In this document: positions 1-8,677 of the stretch, in pieces
Layout of the letters: each line of letters opens with the position of its first letter
How positions within the stretch are numbered: the first letter of the stretch is position 1
Origin: Sceloporus undulatus
Lineage: Eukaryota > Chordata > Lepidosauria > Squamata > Phrynosomatidae
DNA: 64,000 nt
NCBI RefSeq assembly: GCF_019175285.1
Contig: NC_056525.1
Location: 130,773,910-130,837,909, forward strand
Direction: 5' to 3'
Translations under genes and position numbers: made by a program
The notes under the pieces: model-generated
The model's input: only the letters and a program-made list of their open reading frames with translations
Database searches by the model: none
Told to the model about the DNA's origin: nothing

Positions 1-1797
1 TGTTATTCACTAACCTAGTGAGTATCTTAAGATTCTTGCTCTCAGCCTTCCTTCTTGCCAAATTAAATTATAAAAAACTTTCACTCACATTTAAGGAAGA
101 TTTTGTGCACTGTTTCTTTGACACAGAAGTATCAATTTTAATATTTTTACATTTGTAATGGACTTTCTAGCCTTAAAAATGATGAAGGTGGTGGTGGATA
201 ACTATGTATATACTTGTCCATGTCATTTCCTCAGATGAGATCATGTTTGAAAGTGAGGATTCGTTTCTGGGGGGGGGGGGGGATATGCTATAACAGTTTT
301 CACCATGGAGTGTAAAACTTCCCTGTGGTGTTCAGTGGTGAAAGACACACACTTTTTGTGCTCAAGGGTATTTGTGCCCATTGGTACTTGATATCCCCTT
401 GAAATAAACAGTGAGGGCTCTGCCTAAGCACAAATTCTACTCTAATCTGAACCAGGCCTGAAACAGAGAGAGGAAACGCCTTGTCGGGTCATCAGATGTT
501 GCTTTCAGACATATGGCTTGTGGCTCCAGGGATTTTTGTCATGGAAAAGCCTTGGGGAAAAAAAAGGAAAAAAAGAATAAAATGGTCTTGGCTACTTTTG
601 GAAAGCTTTAATACTGCAGTTGGGAAGACAGCCAAAGGTTGTGTCTGCTCAGCTCTCACTGGTGAGTCAGAAGCTTGACTCAAAGCCTTAACTGCAAACA
701 GTTGGTGTTGGAAAAGTGGCCGCTTTCTTCTTTTTCTTCTTCCTTTTTTTTTCTTTTGAAGAGAGCAACTACATCACCAAGAAAGAGGCCACACAAAAGA
801 AGACAAACGTACACGAAGCCCATTTTGGGTAGAGAGGCAGGGAACAAATTAATAAATAATGCTTATTTGCACATATAGCTCCAATTTACCAATAATTATT
901 TCCACCTGAGGTTGTCCTGATTTAATTGTTTTCATCACACTAAAATTAAAGCCAGTCCAGAATCCCTTTGTCGACTCCTGAGAAAGGACATCCAGCCTTT
1001 GTTACCTTGCTTGCAGATGGATTTTAGGTATAAATATTGGTCCCTAAAACTAGTTTCTGCACGCTCACAGTACTCATACAGTTGTCCTAGGCTACACTCT
1101 ATGTATAAAAATATGCTGCCCTCAGACCTCCCCAGTCTGAGCTACTCCAGCTTTCCATTGGATAGATAATATAGCCCCCCTGCAAACTCCTCAACTCCAA
1201 TTTCCATATTTCTATTTTGGTCAGCTCTGAATGCTGTGTCTGAATTAATTTCTTGTGTGTGTGATTGTGTGTGATTGCACTCTGCATTTTTCTAAATAAA
1301 ATTCTTAATTCACTCCAGACTTGGAGTTCTTCTCAGTTATTACTGGTATATACAGGTGCTAAAGGTTTCCCAGCCTCTTGCAAAAGCTAATTTCCCCAAC
1401 AATTAAAGTAATATTATCGTATCTGGTGGGGACTGCCCAGCGCCTCACATTTCTTTGGGTAACACTTTACCTTCTTCTGAAGCTGAGAGTGACTTGTCCA
1501 AGGTTATCTAGTGGGTTTCCATGGCCATCCAGGGACTGGTCTCCAGCATTTTAGTCCCTTGTTCAAACCCCTACACCACACTGGATCTCACATGGTTTAT
1601 GCAAGTGTGAAATATTAACTTGACAATAAAAGCACAGTAGGGTGTTCATGGTAGCAACAACTTATTTCCACGTGTGCATATTGGTGAGATTATGATTGCT
1701 GCTGTCTACATTTGAAGTATCCTTCGGTCTCCTAATTCTACCATACTCACCAGTTGAAGGGGTGTCAGCATTTGCTAATTTATTTTCCCCTCAACAG
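1..1797 (+). other. MGST3 intron or upstream DNA, mostly featureless
   Basis: AT-rich sequence with a G run near 270 and a short antisense tRNA-SINE trace near 1430-1605 (GTGACTTGTCCAAGG, GGGTTTCCATGGCC). No coding exon resembling the MGST3 N-terminus was found. Confidence 0.6.
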
Positions 1798-1871
1798 TAC
1801 CCAAACATGTACAGTACAGACCCTGAAAATGGACACATCTTCAACTGTATCCAGAGGGCACACCAGAACAC
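1798..1871 (+). CDS. MGST3: MGST3 coding exon a ([16 protein letters not shown]...)
   Basis: The acceptor is CCCCTCAACAG and the donor is GTAAGT. It encodes the cytosolic-loop segment with the family hallmark QRAHQN. It ends two bases into a Thr codon, and the next exon supplies the third base. Confidence 0.95.
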
Positions 1872-4800
1872 GTAAGTATTGCCTGTTGCATTTATTCTTG
1901 GTTTCTTTGTTCAGTGCTGGCCCAAGCCTCCCATTGCACTGCCCACCCTGGTGAGGCAATATAGAAGTGGCACCCAACTACCACATGAAAAGAAAATGCA
2001 ATGGCAGTGAATTCCCTACTTTCCATTTCCCCAATAAACCCCCTGCTCATCTAGAAGAAACGAAGATGCTGGTGTGGTGGCAAGAACATGAAGGTGCAGT
2101 GACATCCTACACTGTTATCAGTAGCTATCTCTGCATGGAGCAAGGCCTCCATGGCTGTGTAGTGTCTTTGGCTGTTGTTTATATCTTGAGGAAAGGAAGA
2201 GTGCTACACCATTGTCATCCTCATTGCCCTTCTCTCTTGATGGATCAAAGGTTGCTCAGGCAGGCAATTGGTCATTGGATGAGAAGAGAACCAACTGCAG
2301 CTGGGGTTTTTTCCCCTTCAGCAGCTGGGCACCCCTTCTGCATCTCCTCCTCCTCTTTGCTCTGTGGAATAGTGTCCAGTTCTGGGCATCACAATTCAAG
2401 AATATCAACAAGCTAGAATGTCTGCAGAAATGGGCAACCAAGATGATCAAAGGTGTGGAATGACTTAGGTAGTTGGGCAAGTTTATCTTGGAGAAAGAAT
2501 GACTGAGAGGTGGCATGACTGCTATCTTTAAATATTTTAAGGGATGCAATGCAGAAGATGGAGTGAGCTTGATTTGTGCTGTTCTAGAGACTAGAATATG
2601 AACCAGTGGATTGAAATTTCAAGAGATTCAATCTAAATATAAGAATAACTTCTCTACTGTAAGAAGTATTTGACAACGGAATATACTGCCTTGGAAGGAT
2701 GGTGGACTCTCTTTCTTTGGAAATCTTTAAACAGAGGTTGAATGGGCATCTTTTAGGAGAAAAAGAAGTCCCCAATAATTTGTGTTTGCATTTTCAGGCT
2801 AGAAGTGTACCCTCCCTTTTTGTTCTTCCTTGGAATAGGTGGGATCTACCATCCGGTAAGTAGACACTTTAGGCCTTGTTCTTCATTCTTACAGATGGAT
2901 GTGACCTTTCTGCATGGCTGATCTTTGTTATAAATATCAAAGATGGACTATTCAAATTAGCAAAAATATTGTTTAGTTGGATAATTGTACACAGAGGTGG
3001 TGCTCATGACTACTAAAGAGATTCCAGCTATTTGGTGATTTCATCTTCCTTTTAATGTTTGTAGGACCACAATAAAGCATGGGCGAGGAGTGGGAGTTGA
3101 ATCAATTACCATTTTTTAACACCTGCTGTAGTGTTTCAGCCCCTGAGTCATGCCTGTGGAGAATCCCTAGATTAACATTTGAAGGACTAGCATTGCTTAG
3201 TTCCTCTTCTCTCAGTTTCACATCCATTTATTTATGAAACTCTTAGGCCCCATTCCCACTGGCTTATAACGCAGATCAAAACTTGAATTATGGGGGCATC
3301 ATTCCCATTTGCGCGCGCATTCGATCCTCATTGCGTCGATTTTGTTCCCATTGGAATTCGGATCTGATCCCCATGTAATCAGTTTTTCCTGGAAAAACCC
3401 AAATCAGTGGCAGATAAATCGGATTAATTTGACTGTACTTTTTTAGAGGGGTTTTTTTGCACCTCCTGAGTCTGAGTCGGGGCAAATGAATGGGAATGAC
3501 AAGGGTGTCTGATTCGGGAACTTGGGGATGGGAGGAACAATGCTCAAGGGCCTGGCCTGTGGGTGTCATCTGTTTGTTCTCTTTCCTGCATTATCGGTGC
3601 CATTTCCCCCCGTTCACATAGCCTTTCCCCCAGTGGAGTGGGAAGCAGGGTAAGGCGATCGCATGTGTAGACAAATTTTTTTNNNNNNNNNNNNNNNNNN
3701 NNNNNNNNNNNNNNNNNNNNNNNNNNNNNNNNNNNNNNNNNNNNNNNNNNNNNNNNNNNNNNNNNNNNNNNNNNNNNNNNNNGGTGTCTGATTCGGGAAC
3801 TTGGGGATGGGAGGAACAATGCTCAAGGGGCTGGCCTGAGGGTGTCATCCGTTTGTTCTCTTTCCTGCATTATCGGTGCCAGTTCCCCCCGTTCACATAG
3901 CCTTTCCCCCAGTGGAGTGGGAAGCAGGGTAAGGCGATCGCATGTGTAGACAAATTTTTTTAAATTAAGCTTTCAATCGCCTAGGTGCTCTGTTGGGTGT
4001 CGAAACATAGCAAATTGCTACATTGACCTCCAAACACAGTAAACACATTACGCCCCCCTGCAACCTCCTCCCTGCTCCACATTCATAGATCAACATGTGA
4101 GAAGAGCCATTGAACACCATTTTAACTATTTCCCCCTTTTTTTACATGGCTGCTCGATCGCGCCCCCCCCCCAAAATAGCCCAGGGAGCAATGGGGGAGG
4201 CAACGGGACTTGGGGGGATGGAGGCTCCCTTTGCCCTTTCCCAGAGGGACTCTGGGAAGACACAGGAGAGCCTGGGAGGGAAAGGGACTTGGGGGAATAG
4301 TTCCTTTCCGCTTTCCCAGAGGGAAAAAGCACCTAAGCGTTGATTGGCTGTGACATCAAGTGCCTAGGTACTTGATTGACAGCTGCTTTAAAAAAAAGAG
4401 GTTCCAGAAGGGCAATGGGAACGAGGAGCAAAAAAGTCTGCTTCAAATTACAACCAAGAAAATTTCAGTGGGAACGATGAGAACATGGATAAAAAAACAC
4501 CCGAGTCCGTTTGCACCCTTTTGTAATGGGAACGAGGGACCAGATTCAAATACGACTCGGGGGGGGGGGGGAAATCTGAGTCAGAATCACAGCAATATAA
4601 GCCGCTTTTTTTGCCCAGTGGGAATGGGGCCTTAGTGTATATTTATTCTGGTTTTCTTCCAGCGTGCCACTACAGGACTTGGTATAGCATGGATCATTGG
4701 AAGACTGCTCTATGCCTATGGCTACTATACAGGGGGTAAGAATCTGGATTGGGAACTGCAGTCCACTTATTTGGTGCAAATTTGGTGCACTTTACTGATC

Positions 4801-5697
4801 CTTTTGGATCCAAGTTGGTTCTTCTCTGAATTGTGCATACCCTAATCCTCCTCATGTCTATACAGTATGCAGCAGCTAAAAATTACAGAAAGCATTTGGA
4901 GTTGGAAATGGTTCCTGTATTAAGATTCTCGTCTGTTTTCCATTTTGAAAATAATATCTAATTATGTCCAGAAAAAAAATCAAGTCAGCCTTATCGGATT
5001 ACCTGTAGCTTAATTCTCATCACATCTCACCCAAGAAACCTGTTTATTCTCTTAAACACAAACTAAAGCTGCTTTAGCGATCTGGTGGTGATGGGAGGAA
5101 GAGGAGTTGGCTGAGCTCTGGTGTTAGTTGCAAGCTAGTTGCACTTGTGTGTTCTGTGGAAAGTGGGAGGAGAGACAGTCCTGCAATCGGTGGCTAACAA
5201 AGCAAAAATGGTGGTTCTGTGAACCTGGCTGCTCTGGGTCCTGAGTTGCAAAAGAGGTCCTTGTGCATACCTTCTTCTGTGATATTTGGTAGGATGTATG
5301 TTGAGAGTGAGACTGCAGTAATATGCAGAACAAAAATATGTTAGAATTGCAAACTAATTTGTGAAAGGCACTGAAAAACTGCCCACTAATAAGTGTACCC
5401 TAAATAGATTGCAAATGACTGAGATCATGTTGGAGTGAGAGCTGCACTTCCGTTGTACAGAGGTGACATAATTTTGCTTTAAAGTTTTGGGAGCTCTTGC
5501 TGGACAACAGAGAGGTTCTTTGCAGCAAAGCAATAAAAGTTTGTTGTAATAGCAAGTTATGTGACGATTGTATCTTTGCCTTACAGATCCCAAAAAAACG
5601 AAGCCGCGGAGTTCTTGGTTCAGTTGCACTCCTTGGTTTGGCAGGGACCACTATTTACTCAGCTTTCCAGCACCTTGGTTGGGTCTGCAGAGACTAG
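1798..5697 (+). CDS. MGST3: MGST3, last four coding exons (5' end outside the window)
   Basis: Microsomal glutathione S-transferase 3 is a four-helix membrane protein of the MAPEG family in the endoplasmic reticulum and outer mitochondrial membranes. It has glutathione peroxidase and leukotriene C4 synthase-type activities. Four exons with GT/AG borders are seen at 1798-1871, 2798-2855, 4663-4735 and 5587-5697. They read [55 protein letters not shown] and [18 protein letters not shown] followed by [11 protein letters not shown]-stop, matching the recalled human protein almost residue for residue. The QRAHQNT/LEVYPP stretch is the family's conserved loop and second helix. The N-terminal exon (human MAVLSKEYGF...) was not found in bases 1-1797 and should lie upstream. 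The C-terminus is shorter than human, which continues to a cysteine pair. The third and fourth exons do not join in frame as assembled (see findings). Confidence 0.95.
2350..2765 (+). mobile_element. CR1 LINE 3' fragment in an MGST3 intron
   Basis: This is a decayed copy of the C-terminal end of CR1 ORF2 plus 3' end. Traces of the usual motifs survive (VQFWASQFK, a [10 protein letters not shown]-like segment, SPSLEVFKQ-like near 2710). It is more diverged than the other CR1 ends in the window, so it is older. It ends about 30 bases before the next MGST3 exon. Confidence 0.75.
2798..2855 (+). CDS. MGST3: MGST3 coding exon b ([19 protein letters not shown])
   Basis: The acceptor is TTTGCATTTTCAG and the donor is GTAAGT. 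After one base completing the Thr codon it encodes 19 residues of a transmembrane helix, nearly identical to human MGST3. It ends in phase 0. Confidence 0.95.
3246..4631. mobile_element. PIF/Harbinger-like non-autonomous DNA transposon (1.39 kb)
   Basis: The ends are perfect 17-base inverted repeats, GGCCCCATTCCCACTGG and its complement, flanked on both sides by TTA (3243-3245 and 4632-4634). A 3-base TWA target duplication with GGSCC-type ends is the mark of PIF/Harbinger elements. The inside shows no transposase. It contains short G runs, a G-rich stretch and the 100-N gap at 3683-3782. The insertion is in the MGST3 intron between exons b and c, and its right end lies only 31 bases from the exon c acceptor. 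Confidence 0.8.
3683..3782. other. Assembly gap of 100 N flanked by near-identical sequence
   Basis: The roughly 177 bases before the gap (from 3506) and after it (from 3783) start and end with the same words and differ at a few positions only. This looks like two versions of one stretch that were not merged, not a biological duplication. Confidence 0.8.
4663..4735 (+). CDS. MGST3: MGST3 coding exon c ([20 protein letters not shown])
   Basis: The acceptor is GTTTTCTTCCAG and the donor is GTAAG after a run of G. It encodes the third helix, including the conserved [11 protein letters not shown] segment. It ends one base into a codon. Confidence 0.95.
5587..5697 (+). CDS. MGST3: MGST3 terminal coding exon ([13 protein letters not shown]...)
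   Basis: The acceptor is TTGCCTTACAG. The conserved frame reads [18 protein letters not shown] and ends [11 protein letters not shown] with TAG at 5695-5697. This frame starts in phase 0, whereas exon c ends in phase 1, and a run of seven A at the exon start can explain the conflict. Confidence 0.93.
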   Translation: MPKKRSRGVLGSVALLGLAGTTIYSAFQHLGWVCRD

Positions 5698-5763
5698 ACA
5701 GCCGGTTCTCTCTGGCTCCTGAGAAGTCTTTAAATCTTTCAGTAATGTAATTTTTATCTTAAA

Positions 5764-5769
5764 AATAAA
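5764..5769 (+). promoter_or_regulatory. Poly(A) signal AATAAA for MGST3
   Basis: An AATAAA lies 67 bases after the MGST3 stop codon. This would give a very short 3' UTR. Confidence 0.75.
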
Positions 5770-5939
5770 CTGATATTAAAACTCCATCTGACCATTTTCC
5801 TCACCTACTTACTGTTCTTGATAGAACTTCACTTACGAGCTTTCATATTCATGGCATCACAAATGTTCTGTGACAGACAGCATTAATACCTCAACTCTCC
5901 TGCTCTTTTACGTATCCACTGTCTAGTAAGAATCATGGC

Positions 5940-6320
5940 TTTTGGAGATGTGTAGTCAGACAATGTGAAGGCTTTCATGGCCAGCATCCATAGTTTTTTG
6001 TGGGTTTTTCAGGCTATGTGGCTATGTTCTAGAAGAGTTTCTTCCTGACATTTCACCAGTATCTGGGGCTGGCATCTTCAGAGAATGCTTGCCTGGAAAG
6101 GACTTGGGTATATATACTGTGTGACCTGGAAAGGCAGAGAGTGATTTGCATGTATATTGTTTTGTTGCTAATGGGAGGCCTCAGGGTGGGAGGGTCTGCA
6201 AAAGAGGATTAGTGTCTGCTTGATAGTGCTCATTGTCTGCTGGTTTCCCAACAGAGGCAGGAACGAAAATTTACATACTCCAAAACAACTGGACTTTCTA
6301 ATTAAGTTCTTTCGAGTAAC
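5940..6320 (-). mobile_element. Unclassified retroelement fragment, possibly Penelope-like
   Basis: The words around 5960-6090 (tail reading, on the minus strand, as a stretch about methyl-free GAAATGTCAGGAAGAAAC and TTCTAGAACATAGCC) recall a dispersed reptile family that I associate with Penelope-like elements. No coding domain is visible. A noisy second copy lies at 8790-9305. Confidence 0.35.
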
Positions 6321-6323
6321 ACA

Positions 6324-6816
6324 GGCGCGTTACAGATGTGCCTATAGTGCGTGTTAGGTTCCTGACGCCCCTAACCCTAGTATGGACTGAGTCCATACAA
6401 AATGGTGGCGCCCTATGCACACGGGCGCCGCCATGGGGATGTCACCACTGCGCCGCCACCAAACGGGGCGGCACGGAAGTGACATCCTTGCAATGCGTGA
6501 GGGCGCCTGGGGTGCTCTTTCAACGGCCCCAGAAGGAGCTCCATTTCTGAGCTGCTTCCACAATTTGCGTTGCTGGCGCAGCCTCTACACGGCTGCCCGA
6601 GCGACGCAAATGAGAAAGGGGCCGAGCGGCCCCTTTCTCCGCGTCCCCACCGCCGTTGGGTGTCCTTGGGGCATGAAGCCCCAAGAACACCCCTTTCCAG
6701 GCCGCGGGGAAGCGGCCTGGAAAGCGGCGGATCGGGGCCTCAGAGGCTGCCACTGTGGCAGCTGAGGCCCCAATCCAGCAGGGAAAGACCCCCAAACGAG
6801 CGGTCTGTAACACACC
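6324..6816 (+). mobile_element. GC-rich MITE with GGCGCGTTACAGA-type ends, copy 1
   Basis: The left end GGCGCGTTACAGA and the right end, read as its complement GGTGTGTTACAGACC, form an inverted repeat, flanked by ACA on both sides. The inside is GC-rich with short self-complementary pieces such as GGACTGAGTCC, and carries CTAACCCTAGTATGGAC. No coding sequence is visible. Related copies are at 7650-8207 (inverted) and probably 38893-39345 and 54136-54503. The superfamily is unresolved; a 3-base duplication would favour Harbinger. Confidence 0.65.
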
Positions 6817-7170
6817 ACAGTTTACTCTTTTTGCACTGGTAAACATTTATGCATGCCTAATCAGAAACATACACATCAATTTCAGTAGGATTTGCTCTCT
6901 GGGAAATCTGTGTACTACATGTACTAAATGTCAATCCATGCAATCTGAGGCTTTAGCATACAACTGAATGCTAAATACATTGGGCTGGGAGGAAGTCTGA
7001 GAGAAAAAGTGACTTTAATCCAACTGAGTCTTGCAACTGAAAAGGGAAGTTGGCTGGGAATTCAAGCCCATGTTAGACCTGCAGAGTGCAGTCTTCTCTA
7101 TCTCAACCCAAACCCCTGCACGGGATATAAGCAGAACTCCAGGGGATGCAAGAGCCAACCTGGCTAGTGG

Positions 7171-7445
7171 TTTGAGTGTTGGAACTACAACTCTGGAGAG
7201 CAGGGTTCGAATCCTGGCTGCACCATGCAAACCTACTGGGTGACACTGGGAAAGTCGCACTCTCTCAGCCTCAGAGGAAAGCACAGGTAAAGCCACTCTG
7301 ACCAAACCTTGCCAAGAACACCAGATGACAGGGCCACCCCGAGGTTGCCCTAAGTGGGAAAGGATTTGAAGGGGCCACTTGGAAGGCATTTTGGCAAGGA
7401 GGAGGAGGAGGAGCAGCCCTCAAGCTCAACCTGAGCTGGTTCTGT
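7171..7445 (+). mobile_element. tRNA-derived SINE
   Basis: It has a tRNA-like head with TAGTGGTTTGAGTGTTGGA (A-box region) and the B-box GGTTCGAATCC. The shared body (ACTGGGTGACACTGGGAAAG, CACTCTCTCAGCCTCAGAGG) follows. Antisense relatives occur near 1430-1605, 18377-18592 and 50598-50957. Confidence 0.75.
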
Positions 7446-7649
7446 TTAAGTTCTGTACCCCACCATGTTGTTGAAGCCCATTCTTACAGCCGGTAATGAA
7501 AAGCTCAAAGTAAACTCAGACATTGAAAAGTGATTTTAACAAACCTTTCCCAGGCTACATTTCTCAGAGACCCCGAAACATCCCCACCCCTCAAGATCTA
7601 TATTTCCATTGTGAACTGGGAGGGCTTTTTTACAAATATCGGAAACTAT

Positions 7650-8207
7650 GGCGTGTTACAGACCACCCGTTTGGGGCAGCCTGTAACCGCCCCTTTCCCC
7701 ACCGGATCGTGGCCTCAGCTGCCAAAACGGCAGCCTCCGAGGCCCCGATCCACCGCTTTCCAGGCCGCGGGGAAGCTGCAAAAGGCCGCTTCCCTGCGGC
7801 CTGGAAAGGGGTGTCCTTGGGGCTTCAAGCCCCAAGGACACCCGGTGGTGGCGGGGAGGAGGAGAAAGGGGCCGCTTGGCCCCTTTCTCCTCTGCGTCGC
7901 TGGTGCAGCCATGTAAAGGCTGCGCCCAGCGATGCAAAGTTGGAAGGAGCTCCAAAACGGAGTTCCTTCCGGGGCCGCAGAAAAGGCACCCTAGGCGCCC
8001 TTGCGCCGCCCCACTACATCACAACCGCACTGCCCCGTTTAAAGGCAGCGCGGTTGTGACATAGTCATGGCGGTGCCCGTGTGCATAGGGCACCGCCATT
8101 TTGTACAGACTCGGTCCATACTAGGGTTAGGGGCGTCAAGAAGTGACGCCCCTTCCTAACCCTAGTATGGACCCAGTCCGTACTTTTATGCCCATTTGTA
8201 AGGGGCC
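7650..8207 (-). mobile_element. GC-rich MITE with GGCGTGTTACAGACC-type ends, copy 2 (inverted)
   Basis: It starts GGCGTGTTACAGACC and ends with the complement of GGCCCCTTACAAATG. The internal words of copy 1 (CTAACCCTAGTATGGAC, the CACCGCCATTTTGTA block) appear here on the opposite strand, so the two copies face each other. It has no open coding potential and very high GC. Confidence 0.65.
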
Positions 8208-8217
8208 AATGCAAGAT

Positions 8218-8475
8218 CTACGACTCAAGACCAGGGTTGGATTCTCAGGTCGGCTATGGAAACCATGGCCAAGTCACACTCTCTCATCTTGAGAGAAAGA
8301 TAAAGTCTTACCTGAAGAAAGGTGAGGCACTGGGGAGTCCCCACCAAATATGACAGCATTACTTTGTAGAGGAAATTAGCTTTTCCCCAACAATCTTGCC
8401 CAGAAAACCCCATGATAATTTTGCCTTAGGGCCGCCTTAAGTCACAAATGACTTCAAGGCACCCTATAAGGATAA
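8218..8475 (+). mobile_element. Degraded tRNA-SINE copy
   Basis: The body words CAAGTCACACTCTCTCA and CAGAAAACCCCATGATAA plus CGCCTTAAGTCACAAATGAC match the 3' part of the same SINE family. The B-box is decayed. Confidence 0.55.
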
Positions 8476-8522
8476 AAAGGGTTCCTTATTGCTAAAACTG
8501 GATCCCTGGATTCTCTCTACAT

Positions 8523-8652
8523 AGAATCATAGAGTTGGAAGAGACCGTAAGGGCCATCCAGTCCAACCCCCTGCCATGCAGGAAATCTCAATCAAAACAT
8601 CCCTGACAGATGGCCATCCAGCCTCTGCTTAAAGACCTCTAAGGAAGGAGAC
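8523..8652 (-). mobile_element. CR1 3' end, cut by assembly gap
   Basis: It begins with the complement of the CR1 terminal words (AGAATCATAGAGTTGGAAGA, CCATCCAGTCCAACCCCC) and stops at the N run. Confidence 0.85.
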
Positions 8653-8677
8653 NNNNNNNNNNNNNNNNNNNNNNNNN
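8653..8677. other. Assembly gap of 25 N
   Basis: The gap is followed at 8678 by a second, noisy copy of the sequence that starts at 5828. Confidence 0.95.

Noticed and set aside
3544-3848. Frames crossing the N run
   Set aside because: The residues over the gap are unknown, and the flanks are duplicated non-coding transposon sequence.
7171-7445. tRNA gene suggested by GGTTCGAATCC
   Set aside because: The box belongs to a SINE with a long non-tRNA body; no cloverleaf with an anticodon stem can be built with confidence.
6324-8207. CTAACCC/TTAGGG-like words as interstitial telomere repeats
   Set aside because: The word occurs singly at a fixed place in a MITE, not as a tandem array.
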